Source: Hydnum rufescens UP504
Lineage: Eukaryota; Basidiomycota; Agaricomycetes; Cantharellales; Hydnaceae
NCBI GenBank assembly: GCA_014904985.1
Contig: MU129029.1
Span: 1 to 64,000, forward strand
Direction: 5' to 3'
DNA length: 64,000 bases
In this document: one piece after another, positions 22,452-34,404 of the stretch
Numbering within the stretch: the first letter of the stretch is position 1
Layout of the letters: the number at the start of each line of letters is the position of its first letter
The notes under the pieces: model-generated
What the model was told of the DNA's origin: nothing
What the model saw: only the letters and a program-made list of their open reading frames with translations
Database searches by the model: none
Position numbers and translations under genes: made by a program

Positions 22452-24183
22452 CACCTTGGTCAGTCATCTAAGCCTACCCAGTTAGGTACCATTTCCAGGG
22501 CAGATAATGGTACCTAAGTTGGTCCCATCACTATTCCGGCTGAAATGGCCATTTTTATGATTTCACCTCCTGGCCCAGAATTGGCTGAAATGGCTGAAAA
22601 TTGGCTGAAAATTGGCAGAAACTGGGGCTTGGGGAATCTCAGACTTGCAGTGGGCCATACAGGCTTATCAGGGATAATGTGTTCCATTTATAATTATTTA
22701 TTTATTATCACTATATTATACATATGCTCCCTGGGGTCAGCAGGGTTTCAGTCCTGTGTTTTGTTTTTATTGACTTGTTTATTTATTTATTTATTTAAAA
22801 ATTCACAAAAAACATACCACACACCTTGGGCAGGCATGTGGTACTGTCTATAAAAATTAAACAAAAAAAAACACTATTTACACACCTGCTTGGGCAGGTG
22901 TGGTACCAGGGATGTCATTTTGTGCTTCACCATTGGGGTTCCCCCTCACCCATGGTCACAAGTTTTCACTCAGTGGGGTCATGGCTTCAGTTGGGGGATG
23001 CAGGTTCAGAAGAATACCTATGATGATAAATAATAAGTTAGTTAAAAACAGAAAAACCAGGCAAAAGGAGCAGCCCCTGCTGCTCCTTTTGCATAGTTGG
23101 ACATGTACATATATACTAACCTTAAAGGTTACCACACCCACTTTGGTGGGTGTGGGGTTTGTCTGGGGCTTGTGTCATGGTTTTGACTCATTGCCATTCA
23201 TGGGGTTCATTTGGTGGGTTGGTCATCATTCTCCCATGTTCATTCAGCAGGGTCATGGGTATTGGGTCCAGATGACAAACTAAAATAATAAATAATACAT
23301 TAAGTAAAAAAAAAATACAAGAAAAGCCACACAAAAGGAGCAGCCTACACTGCTCCTCTTGTGTGGTTGTACTCACCTTAAAATTACCACACACCCACTT
23401 CAGTGGGTGTGTGGTACTCACTTTTGCACCATGGTCATGGGTGGGTTGCAGGTTGTGGGTGGCTCCACATGTCCCTTTTTTGTGTGGAGGTTTTCACACT
23501 GGGAGAGGGCCTAGATCAATCAGTAAATAACATGTTAATTTTTCTAAAAAAATACAAAGGAAGCACCAAAAGAGCAGCTTCTGCTGCTCTTTTGGTGCTT
23601 TCATGGGTCTTGTAATTGAAAACTTACAGGGTATTACCACACACCTGCCACAGCGGGTGTGTGGTACACAGTTTTGTTGATTGCCATGTTCAGGGGGCAG
23701 CCCCTCTCCACTTGGGTGGCTGCACATACTGGGGGCTCACCCATGTGCTTGTCAGGTGGGTTTTCACAGGGGGAAGGAACCTAGAACAATAAATAATAAT
23801 ACATGAGTAAAAAAAGAAAACAGAGGTGCCAAAAGAGCAGCTTCTGCTGCTCTTTTGGCACTGGTGGGATGAGACATACCTAATATTACCACACACCCAC
23901 TGAAGGGGGTGTGTGGTACTGATTTTGCACCCTGGTCATGTGCTTTGTACTTGGTTTTGCATACGGAAGGGTGTCTGTTGGGGTGGGTCATCATTTCAGG
24001 AGGCTTGATTTGAATCCTACAATGATAGTGTATGTTAGTAAAAAAATTCAAAGTGACACAAAAGGAGCAGCTTGTGCTGCTCCTTTTGCATTGCTGTGCT
24101 GTCAGGGCCACACTGCGATGAGAGCACCAAACAAATATAAACACAGATAATTCCAGCTAAGTCTGGTGTAAGTCTGGCTAAGT
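22452..24183 (-). mobile_element. HIM-3: left arm of a hairpin-intron element
   Basis: It starts with a divergent HIM terminus (CACCTTGGTCAGTCAT) and the GGTACC inverted subterminal repeat (22485-22515). Five minus-strand intronic hairpins (about 23059, 23330, 23573, 23827, 24055) alternate with exonic hairpins (about 22810, 22880, 23125, 23388, 23638, 23889). Donors on the minus strand include GTTAGT, GTGAGT, GTAAGT and GTATGT; acceptors are TTCTAG or similar. The order and sequence of modules mirror the right arm of HIM-8 (57950-59250), so both arms of an intact element are inverted copies. The core and right arm are replaced by the solo LTR at 24188. Confidence 0.75.
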
Positions 24184-24187
24184 CCAG

Positions 24188-25828
24188 TATAGCAGAAGGG
24201 TTGGGAGCTCTGATGACTGTCAAATCAAAATCTGGTTCAGCCAGTGTGTAGATGGGAGACTGTGTTTCTGTTTATTTGAATGGGTTGGTTCACTTCAATG
24301 GTTGATCACTCTCTGCAAGATATGTATGTGTTTATTGGAGAATGGAATGTGATATGGACTAGCAATAGTCAATGATATATCGTAGATGCTTATAGGAAGG
24401 CTTATACATCGTATGGAATGCTTTATAGAAAGGCTTATATGTGGAAGATGCTTATGGAAAGGCTTATACATCTGGGATGCTTGTGGAAAGGCTTATACAT
24501 GTTTGTGTTGTGTTTGTTTGTTTACTGATATTTGTGTGTCCTTGTTTACATCCTCCTAGTCAAAATGCAGATATCTATGGGTTATAGAATGGTCAGTGCT
24601 TGGTTAGTTTTGTTAGTATGCTTACCTTTTCCTTGGATGTCCAGCAACTCTAACCTTAGGTTCTGCAACTATCCTTGGCTTCAGTATTTTGTGTAGATGG
24701 CTTCCAGTAACTTGGTCTCAACAACCTTGAAGATGACTTAGCTCCAGATGGCTTTAGATAGACAGTTCTTTTTTAGATCATAAGCAGAATGGTTGACAGT
24801 AGTTGACAGTGGTTGATTTCCAGAGTGAGGAGATGGGGGGGTACAAGAAAATATGCTAGCTTATATACCTATCTGAAGGTGGCTGTGCATGGAGTAAGAA
24901 CAAAAGAGTAATAAAGCTATGAGATCATAGTGATGTCATGGGGGAGTCATAGTGGAGTAGAACAAAAGAGGAATAAAGAAATGATGTCATAATGTGGTCA
25001 TAGCTGAGTCATCCATAGAGTGTGATGTCATAGTGATGTCATTCATAAAGAGAACAAAAGGATTCATAAAGGGAATGATGTCACTAATTTGCTGAGCTTG
25101 TGGAGTAGTTGGAGCATGATGTCACTGGTCTTGTGATGTGTTTTGGAGCTCATGGGAAGCGAAATTAAGGGACATCTCCAGGTTTTGGAGATTAATTTGA
25201 ACATAGTCCAATGGTTAAGGTGTTTTTGTTGCTGGGTGATAATGGAAACAAGTGCATGGGGTGGGATTCGATGCAGAAATAGCAATTTGCATCCGTAATA
25301 GACATTCTTGGTATCATTTGATGTGGATTTTTAACAGCTTTCTGGGCGTGGTGATTTTGAGCAGATTGGATGCGAACTGACAGAAATTCATTTTTTACTG
25401 ATGGGTGTTGATTCTGATAGTAATATCATTCTGTAGAGTTCAGTTTTGATCTGTTCTTTGCATGCTCAGTACCGTTGGATGCGGAGTTTTCATATCTTTC
25501 TAGGCACAGTCGTTCCGAGAGGATTGAATGTGAACTGATGGAGATATTCGTTTGTTACTGGAAATATCAGATTTTGATAGTAAAATTGGCCTGGAGAGTG
25601 CAGTTTTGGTCTGGTCGACTTGTGTTTGGTACCGTTAGAAAGGTGTGAATCGTAGCTTTCTAAGCGTTATATGGGCGTACCTCTCCGATCAAAACTGACA
25701 GAGTTATAGAACACATTTCGTTTCCATGCATAGCCATAATTAATTTCGTAATTGGTCATGTGATCATTCAAAGGCTGGAAGTGGTATGATTTCGCATTTT
25801 CTGATACTGGATGTTTTTATCTTCCACA
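24188..25828 (-). mobile_element. Solo LTR, family B, copy 1
   Basis: 1,641 bp running, on the minus strand, from TGTGGAAGATAAAAACATCC to CTGCTATA. It is flanked by a 4-bp duplication CCAG (24184-24187 and 25829-25832). It holds three or so tandem copies of a 160-bp unit near the TG end, recognisable from CTTTCTGGGCG and ACTGACGGAG at about 25338, 25496 and 25656. No protein frame. A solo LTR is inferred from the TG start, direct duplication and absence of internal sequence. Confidence 0.75.
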
Positions 25829-25832
25829 CCAG

Positions 25833-26390
25833 GAGGATCTGGGCAAGAATGAGATAATGAGGATGGGAGGGGATGGAGAGGCAGTCCAGCAGCCTGGAGG
25901 GGACTAGGCAGAAATGAGCACAGCAGTCCTTAAGCTCATGGAGTCAACTGGAAAGTACTCAGACCTATAGTCCAGAGTAACAGTGGAAATCCTGAGACTA
26001 TGTAATATGAATACAGAAGACATGAAGGCTGACCTGTAGTCTGGAGTAACAGTGGAAATCCTGAGAGACCAAAGCTGGGGTCTCTGGACTTCACTCTTGG
26101 ACTACTTATACATGATGACTATACTACAGGGGAGTGATCACTAAACTGGGGGTGGTTACAAGGGGGACAGGAACAGGAACAGGAACTCAGCCAGGGGGCA
26201 AACTGGAAGCAATGGGAAATGAAAGGGAAATGAAAAGGAAATGAAACCAAGATAGGGTTGGACCAGAGTCAAATGGGAATCAAGCCAGAAGCAAGGTGGA
26301 CTTGGGCAAAGGAAATAAGCAGAGAACTGGACTGGAGGTGGGTGGACAAGGACTGGAGTTGACTGGAGTAAGGGGCAAACCCTGACATGT
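25833..26390. other. Unassigned sequence with short direct repeat
   Basis: A purine-rich stretch. A 30-bp motif ending AACAGTGGAAATCCTGAGA occurs at about 25967 and again at about 26035. GGAACA repeats lie near 26170. No gene seen. Confidence 0.4.
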
Positions 26391-28026
26391 GCATATAGAA
26401 ATTTAAAAAAAATTTACCTTGTTGTACCACACATTTGGTTTTGGCCTGGGGGTTGGCAGGGGTTGTAGGCAGGTGAAAATCTAGGAATAATGCATTAGTA
26501 ACATAAAAAAATAAAAAAATAAAGCCATGCAGGAGGAGCAGCATATGCTGCTCCCTTTGCATGATTATACTTATCTTGAAATTACCACACACCCACTGAA
26601 GCAGGTGTGTGGTTTGTCTGGGGTCCCTGGGCCTTATCATGCATCCTCATTTCTGGGTTTTGTTTTGCAGGTTGTGTTTGCAACTCTCCATTGGCAGGTG
26701 CATTGTCATTTCCAATGGGGGGGGGGGGTTTGTTTGATGTGTGGTTTGGGTGAGAGCCTAGAATACAGAATTATTAGTTAAGAAATTAAAAGTGACACAA
26801 AAAGAGCAGCTTTCACAGCTCTTTTTGCATGGCTGCATCTATTAGGGGGGAGGAGACTCACCTTAAATATACCACACCCACCACAGTGGGTGTGGTTCCT
26901 GGGCCCACTCATTGGGCAGCCTGTCATTGGTTTTGATCTGGAGCAATAAAGGCTATGTTAGTATAAAAATTCACAGCAGCACAAAAAGAGTAGCTGGTGC
27001 TACTCTTTTGTGCTATTGTATTTACTGAGACAAAAATTACCTTATGACACACCTGCATCAGCAGGTGTGTGGTCCTGTGGTCATGGTCATGTGGTTGTGG
27101 TCATGTGGTTGTGGTCATGCAGTTGTGGTCATGTGCTGTTGCTGTTGCTGTTGTGTCTTGGTCATGCAGTCACTTGGTGGGTGGTGTGGCTGCATAGAGT
27201 TGCAAAATAGTTCAATGCTGGCAATTGCTGATACTCAAGAAGTGCTGCAAGCACAGTACACAATAGTACCAAGCATGTATCTTATAAATAAATACTATAT
27301 AATAAAAATTTGTCCAGGAAAATCTGAAGAAGATGATGGTAATGAGTCAGAGCTCAATAAGGCATGAGTACAGAAGGGATTGGGCCACTTCTACACATCA
27401 GAATTGGCCCAGATTTGAATATAGTAGTGTTATATATACACTCTACATGGGCAATTAATTATCTCAGACAACAATCACATTTTTCAATTTTTTGTGCCTT
27501 CAATTCCCTAAATAGGGAATTGAAGGCATGAAAAATTGAAAAATGCAATTATCATCTGAGATAATTAATTGCCCATGTAGAGTGTATATATAACACTACT
27601 ATATTCAAATTTGGGCCAATTCTGATGTGTAGAAGTGGCCCAATCCACTCTGTATTCATGCCTTATTGAGCTCTGACTCATTACCATCATCTTCTTCAGG
27701 TTTTCCTGGACAAATTTTTATTATATAGTATTTATTTATAATATACATGCTTGGTACTATTGTGTACTGTGCTTGCAGCACCAGCACTTGGGTGCTTCTT
27801 GAGTATTGGCAATTGCTGGCATTGAATCTGCATCTTGCTTCCTATCTCCCCAACCACAACAAGCAGCCACCTGAAAAGGCAAGCACACAACCACACACCC
27901 ACCACTGTGGCTGTGTGGTCACAAGGTGAGTGTTTTTTCTAGTAGATACAATGGTGCAAAAAGAGCAGCGAAAGCTGCTCTTTTTGCACTGCTTTGGAAC
28001 ATTTTACTAACATCTCTTTATTTATT
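26391..28026. mobile_element. HIM-4: hairpin-intron element with palindromic core, both ends truncated
   Basis: Minus-strand modules (intronic hairpins about 26525, 26790, 26975; exonic hairpins about 26583, 26873, 27046) lead to a palindrome (27213-27824). One plus-strand module follows: exonic hairpin about 27892, donor GTGAGT at about 27925, hairpin about 27955, CTAAC and an ATTCAG acceptor. HIM-5 inserts at 28027, exactly after TTTATT. The left end is cut inside an exonic hairpin. In the hairpin near 26985 both sides of the stem changed together (GAGTAG with CTACTC). Confidence 0.8.
27213..27824. repeat. Palindromic core of HIM-4
   Basis: Inverted repeat with about 300-bp arms centred on CCCTAAATAGGG near 27512. 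The arms contain TATATATAACACTAC and GAGCTCTGACTCATTACC blocks conserved in position with the cores of HIM-2 and HIM-7 but diverged in sequence. Confidence 0.95.
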
Positions 28027-28343
28027 CAGGCTGGTCAGTCACATGGCAGACCTAATTTAGGTACCACTTTTGGGGCAGAAAATGGTACTTAATAGGTCCC
28101 CCAGACCTTATGGCTGAAATCAGGCTATTCCAATTCAGTTTTTTGGCCATCTGTTGGTCAATCCATGGCTGTGCTAGATTATATACTTATTTATTATTAT
28201 TATTATTATATACATATTATGCTATATACATATTATCCCCCCCCCAGGGTCTGCCACCACAGGGGGGGATGGTTCATGTGGGTCATGCACCTGCATATAC
28301 CCACCATGTCTGCTGCAGCAGGTGGGGTTCACACACCCCAATT
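28027..28343 (+). mobile_element. HIM-5, left terminal part
   Basis: CAGGCTGGTCAGTCAC terminus followed by the GGACCTAATTTAGGTACC inverted subterminal repeat. It is interrupted by the LTR-A retrotransposon at 28344, with CAATT duplicated at 28339-28343 and 44166-44170, and resumes at 44171. Confidence 0.85.
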
Positions 28344-28891
28344 TGTAATATAGTGTATTACATAATTAAGTTAGGACTCAAAAGTCATGTATATATGGCA
28401 GATTCCACAGAATCAATAGTTAACCTTTGCCTGGACCTTTGTCACCTAGTGAGAAACTGTGAATCTCTGCCTCTCTGTCTCTGCTTCTATCTAGCTATCT
28501 GGTTGGCTTGCCTGGTAGCCATTAACTACCAGCCTTTCTCTAGCTTGGGACCTACACCTTTGGATACCAGCAGGGAAAGCAGTAAGCAGGATAGTCCTTC
28601 CTCTTACTGCCCCCACCTCCTCTCTTTAGGTAGTGACTGTGCCACTTGGCCAGTCACTACTTTACTACCTTTCATCATGACCTCCCTTCCCTCACAACCT
28701 TTTCCCCTGGGCTCAGAGCAAAGCCAGTGCTTAGCTCTGTGTCCAGCTCCTCTGTCCAAAGCTAGTGCTGAGGGCAGTGTGATTACTCTTTCTCCTCCTA
28801 TTCTCCCTTATCCTACTCCCTTCCCTGTTGACTTGCTTTGTCCAAGTATGACAATGAGTGCCCTCCTGAATCTGGGAGGCACTTCATTACA
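28344..28891 (+). repeat. 5' LTR of the family A element
   Basis: 548 bp, TGTAATATAG to CATTACA, nearly identical to the 3' LTR, so the insertion is fairly recent. Confidence 0.95.
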
Positions 28892-30725
28892 CTGGTTCCC
28901 TCTAGCTGACAAAGCAGTCAAACCAACATCATCTCCTCCATCCACTTCCTCTCCTGTCCACCCTATAAGGAAGTGGAGGCCTAGCCAGCCCAGGAGCTCT
29001 TCCCTCTCTTTCTCCATGCCATCCCAGGAGACTGTCCTCTACCACCTGGGGACCCATGAGTGTACCTTCATCCCTTCCCACCTCTGTTCTCCACATCAGT
29101 TCCTGGAGATCCTCAGGCATCTAGATTAGGGATGCCTAGGTTCGGTTTTGGTTCAGTTTTTGCCAATTTGGGCAAAACCTAAACCAGACCTGAACCTGAA
29201 ATCACCCATAAGGGCAAAACCTGAACCTGACCTGAGGTTTGGTTCCAGAGTGGTTTGGTTTGGGTTTAAACCAGGTTTAAACCTGAAACCTGAGATATAG
29301 GAAAAGAAAAACATTTTAGTAAGTACTACAGACTATCTGGACTCTCTGTGTGAGTCTTTGCATTGACCACTTCCTTTGCATCCCATTTTCCATTCATATC
29401 TCATTCACACCCCTCCTTCACATCAATTTTCTGCTTACATATCTCCAGGGGATGGAACTTAGCTAACTAAATTGTGTCATGTGACCCTAGACTGAGTTAC
29501 AGTAACCTGTGCAAATCTCCAGATTTGACCCCAGAGCCATGTGCTTTGTAACCTGCACAGATTACCCCATTAGATTCCAGAGTCATGCAACTTTTGACTC
29601 TGAAATTACAGTACTGTGTGCAAATTGCTAGGTTTACTTCTGGAATTGAATGTACAGAAGGATGATAATGATAATATGTGGAGAAATAAGGGTGAAAGTA
29701 CATAGACTGGAAGGTACACCCTACCTTTCAGGTTCAGGTTTAAACCTGGGTTTGAACCAGGTTTTGGATTCAGGGCAAGGGCAAAACCTAAACCAGACCT
29801 GAGGAAAATTGAATGAAACCTGACCCCAATGGAACCAGACCTGGGTCTGGTTTAGGTTTAAACCCAGGTTCCCAAGGTTTAAACCAGACCAAAGGCATCC
29901 ATAATCTAGATCAGCCTAGAGATGAGTACTCTCCCTTCTCCTCAGGGCCTCCCCTCACAACATATCAGTTCCTTGTCACCTGGGCCAGCCCCATTCCCAG
30001 GGAGTGCCCCTCCTACTTCCTATTTGATGAGGACCTAGGTGGATGGTATATGGATAGAAGGTGGATGGTTGCTGCTCAGCTGGCTTTAGAGAAGCTTCAA
30101 GCTGTCATTATGGATACTCTAGCCCTTGTACAGTATCCACAGATGGCCCAGGACTCCTAATAGATCCTAATTTGGAATTATCTGAGAAGCTATGGAGGGC
30201 TAGAGATTTAAGGGAACTAAGGACAGCTGACAAGCTGCTCAAGCTTCAAGTCCAGCTGGCCTTTGCATGTCTTGAGAAGCTGGAGAGGCTGCATAAGGGT
30301 CTCAGTTGGGCTTCTCCCCTAGTCCTCAAGAGCTCTTTCTTCCTCCCCTTGGAGCCCTGTGGAAGCCTACAGGTGGCCTGGAAAGCCCCAGCTCAGGAAC
30401 CTTCACCTAGGAGCAGACTATGCCCCCTCAGACTGGTGCAAGGTGGCAAGCAGCTAGGGACTACTCCTAGTGGAGGAATTCCTAAGCCACCTGGACCAGC
30501 AAGAAGGCTCCCTGGACCACCAATTCCTCCAGCAGGTCTCCCCCTCCCTCATCTGCAGCCCTTATGTGCAAGGATTCCCCCTCCCATCATCAATACCATC
30601 CAGGGATCCACACAGCTGCAGGATCTTGGAGGACAGCCATCCCCTTCTCCTCCTCACCCCCAGTCATTTGGGTGCCTCCATATTCTGCCTCATCATCATT
30701 CTCCTCAGAATACCCTTAACAGAGG
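28892..30725 (+). pseudogene. gag-like region of the family A retrotransposon, interrupted
   Basis: Across the MITE at 29127 the frame rejoins as FLEILRHLD plus QPRDEYSPFSSGPP when one ATCTAGAT is removed. It then reads YFLFDEDLGGWYMDRRWMV and VAAQLALEKLQAVIMDTLAL. A frameshift near 30150 leads to LSEKLWRARDLRELRTADKL and VQLAFACLEKLERLHKGL, a heptad-like helical stretch, followed by a Pro-rich tail. Helical core plus Pro-rich tail fits a capsid-like Gag protein, but there is no zinc knuckle, so the call is an inference. Confidence 0.5.
29127..29903. mobile_element. hAT-type MITE
   Basis: 777 bp with inverted ends TAGGGATGCC and, reversed, TATGGATGCC. It is flanked by a perfect 8-bp duplication ATCTAGAT (29119-29126 and 29904-29911). 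The interior is made of GGTTTAAACC, AAACCTAAACC and TTTGGTTC motifs in both orientations. No coding capacity. Eight-base duplications and TAGGG ends are typical of hAT transposons. Confidence 0.9.
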
Positions 30726-31258
30726 AGGAGGAGGAGGAGGAGGAATTCTAGTTTATATACCACAGTAGGCTCCCAAGGGGCCAAGAGCAGTTCAAATACA
30801 TGATGAGTCAGTACCTGAGAGTTAATCTAATGTTTCGATCAGAGTATTGTGAAGGGGGTGAGTGAAGGGGTGTGGATTCGACAGTGTGCAGGTGTGATCT
30901 GAGATGGGTGAGACAATGAGAGAGAGCCATGGGAACATATTAAAAAGGGACAGGCATATAAAGATTTAATCAAAGTGAAACAGCATGCCTGGTGGGATGC
31001 CAGGTTGTTCACACATACAAATGCTGACAGGGGGCAAACACTTGTAGGAGTGGTGGCAGATGGTCCCTTCAGTCATGGAGGTGGAGGAGAAAATGGTAGG
31101 AGAGAAAGGTGAACAGTTCCATCTGAATATCGTATCTAGTGCATCAGTGTTACCCATATATCTTGGGAGGTGGGCAGATGTTAGGATAGTGTGGGTTTAT
31201 GTCTTTGAAAAAGCCCCCGAGGCCTCAATAAAGGCCACGAGGCATACGTTACTGTCCA

Positions 31259-34204
31259 TCATTCCCAAGAGTTTTGCTGTGTTGCGGTCTTGGTCAGTGT
31301 CTCCGAGTAGGTGGCAGTGACCCTCATGCAGCATGCATGATTGTAGGACATGTTCACGGGTCTGTAGATCCTCACTGCAGGGGCAGTTGACTTCTTCATC
31401 TGGAATGAATTTTGCATAGTAGCTCCTATATGCGTGTGTCCTGTCATGCATTGGACCACCTGGCTAAAGGTCTTTCGCCCAAGGTTGCTGCACAGGGGGG
31501 TTGGGTGGAGGCTTGGTTTGAACTTGTTGGCAAGGTGGAATGCTGAGTTGTGGTTGCAGGCTGAGGTAATCCAGTCACATATCCAGCACTCCAATAGTTC
31601 TTTCTTCCAAAGACTACCAGTGTAGGACAGTGAGAGAAATTCTGGGTGGGCTGCTACTTCACCACCACCCCTCTTAGCAAGAACATCCATGTGTTCATTG
31701 CCTATTATACCAAGGTGTCCCAGTGTCCACCCCATTAGGATAATAAGGTCTTTGTTAGCATCCAACAGTTCAAGTACTGCCTTATGGAAGTGTCTTGAAC
31801 AGTTTTGTGCTTTCCCAGGCTTTGCGCTGAAGGCTCGGTACAGTGCTCCCATATTGTCTGTGAAAAAATTAACGCACTTGATCGAGGCAGGGGATGGAAG
31901 TGATAGGACATAGTCTCAAGTGAGTTTGGCTGCCACTGCAATACCCTCCATCTCTGTGTCATAGACTATGACATGTTCTCCAAGTGATGTGGAGGATTCA
32001 AATATCATCTTGCCAAGGTGGTATGCTGCCACCCCTAGACCAGTTTTGCGGACCCCATCTTTGAAGAACATAGATCCATCTGAGTATACGGCTAGTTGAC
32101 TTGGATCTTGATTGTGGGTGAGTGCCTTGTTCTTGTGCCTCTTTGCCCATTGCTTCTTGAGGGATTTCCCCTTTGTCAACAGTGGTATTGCTTGGGAAAT
32201 GCACCCTTTTAAATCATCATCCCATTCTGAGCAGTGCCAGGGAGGATCTGTGAACATCTCAATCTTCTCTGTACCGGAGATCATATGCTGTGACATCTTC
32301 CATAATCTTGTGCACTCAGCTTGTTTAGTGGCATTGAGTGCAAGCTTATATGCATTTGGCCCATCAGCATGCCAGTTCTTCGACTTTATATGGGGTGGGG
32401 AAATGGGCAGAGGGTCTGATGCTTCTTGTCCATTCTGTTTTGCCATAGGGAGGTGGCAAATTACTGGATTGCACTTGTCGAGTTTATTCCAGTGATTTAC
32501 CACACGATCGGACAGATAATCCATTTGGAGACTAATTGGCACAAGGGAGCAGACCATTGTGAGGGCTGCCACTGGCATTGTCTTGAATGCACCGCTGATG
32601 GTGCATGCGGCCTTGTTCTGGATGACCTGTAGTGCTGATGCATGGGTCTTTGATCCTTTGTACCAGACTGGGCTACAGAAGGTCATGGTTGGGAGAACAC
32701 ATGTATTATACAGAGTGCAGAAATGAAGTTGGTGGAGACTGTGGAGCGAGTTTCCTAGCATCTTCAGAAGTGCAAGTGCACGGTTCCCCTTCTGTACTGC
32801 ATTCCTGACATGTTCATTAAATGCAAGCTTGGAGTCATAGGTGATACCAAGCCACTTCAGATATTTGGAGGGCTTGATAATAATCGGAGCTGCCAGGTCC
32901 TCAGTCAGTATGATGACTGAGGGGCATGACTCACCCCTTGTCTGCCATGAATAGTGCTGTAGTTCACATTTGACTTCATCCATTGCTAGGCCATGCAATC
33001 CGAGCCACTCTCTAGCAGCAGTGAACCCTAGAGCAAGGACTTTAGCATTGGTACTCAGCTTATCTGATGTCACTGTGAGCCTTCCATCATCAACATAGAG
33101 TGGAGTTGTGATCTCTTGGCATGAATTCTTTTTCATCTCACAACAGAGTGTGATACCAACGTTATTCCGAGACACTGCCTCTTGAATATGTTGTGCAAGG
33201 GGGGATGTGAATATGGCTGCCAGGATTGGTGACACACATGACCCTTGGGGGATCCCTGTCTCAGTGACTTTCAGGATGTCTCATTTCCCATCCAGGCAGA
33301 TAGAGCTTAGTCGGTCACTTAAGAATGAAGCTGTCCATTTAATGAGAGGGAGGGGGAGGTGTAGGTCCCTCATTGTCATCAGAAGCAGTGGATGGGATAC
33401 AAAGTCAAAAAAGCCCATGATGTTGAACATGAGTACTGATGTGACCTGACAGACATTTTGTGCTGCTTCTATGTCATGGACAGCTGCCAGGGCTGCATCC
33501 TCTGCTGATCTCCCTGGGACTCCCCCAAATTGGTCAGCAGGTAGAAGTTTGTGGCTTACTGCAAGGTATGCCATATGCTGAGTGACTATGTGCTTGATAT
33601 CCTTCCCCAGAACCTCCAGTAGTTGGATCAGTCTATAAGCACAGGGCTTGGAATATGAGTCTTTCTTGGGTTTCCTCAGTGCCACTGCTATTGACATATG
33701 GAATGGCTCTGGGTGGTGTCCAATCTCAATAGTGAGGGTGCAGATGAGGAAGAGCTCCTCTTCTGCTACCTCCCATGCCCACTGGTAGGCCCTGCCTGTC
33801 ATCTCACTCATGCCAGGCACATTTAGTGGGGCCGCCTTGAAAATTGAGTCACGTACTTCATGTTTTGTTACTTTCACCCACTCAATATTGGTGTCATGAA
33901 CATTCATGTCAGGGTATCTTGCATCCAGTAGGGTAGGTGGAACTGGGAATAGTGCTTCTCTTAGTGCATCACATTTATCTTTGTGACTCACTGCAGGTTC
34001 AGTCCCAACACCATGCTTGATGGGGGGGGACATGAGTTGGCATGACCCCCATGTCCATTTAGTGAATGAATATAGAGTCTGGGGCGTCGCACCTTCAACT
34101 AACATGTTGTAGTAGCTTTGCTTGGTCCTGCGGTATTGGCACTTGAAAACTGCACAGAGGTGCACAACATTATTCTTTTCCATCTCTGACACCTCTTGAC
34201 CCAT
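31259..34204 (-). pseudogene. LINE ORF2, reverse transcriptase and RNase H
   Basis: Reverse transcriptase motifs in order: VALRKPKKDSYSKPCAYRLI, a degenerate motif A (FNIMGFFDFVSH), TETGIPQGSCVSPILAA and the catalytic PLYVDDGRL, then YLKWLGITYDSKL (thumb). RNase H follows: LAVYSDGS, YDTEMEGIAVA, FTDNMGAL and GHLGIIGNEHMDVLA, with all four acidic or His positions visible. Stops TGA at about 33280 (before the GIPQG motif) and about 31917 (inside RNase H) break the frame; both would be explained by CGA to TGA. RNase H after reverse transcriptase is known from Tad1 and I-type LINEs. Confidence 0.9.
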
Positions 34205-34404
34205 TGTGAGGGTGTCACCAATGGATGTTTGAGCCGTTGATATTGAGTTGAGGGTTTCTGTAAGCTCTGGTGTCCACCATGGCTTAGCTCAGGGCGATGC
34301 TTGCTGAACTGGGACAGCAGCTAGGGCAGCAGTCTGCATTGCATCTTGGAGGAGCTTTGTCACACAGTCTAGTTGAAGTGGGCTTACTGGGTGGAGAGTA
34401 TGGG

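Noticed and set aside
22800..24100. CRISPR-like array of regularly spaced palindromic repeats
   Set aside because: Repeats are two kinds of stem-loops that vary in sequence, spacers are homologous to each other, introns and eukaryotic genes surround them, and there are no cas genes.
25041..25300. Minus-strand small frame as a gene
   Set aside because: It lies inside solo LTR-B and recurs in decayed form in the other LTR-B copies without frame conservation.
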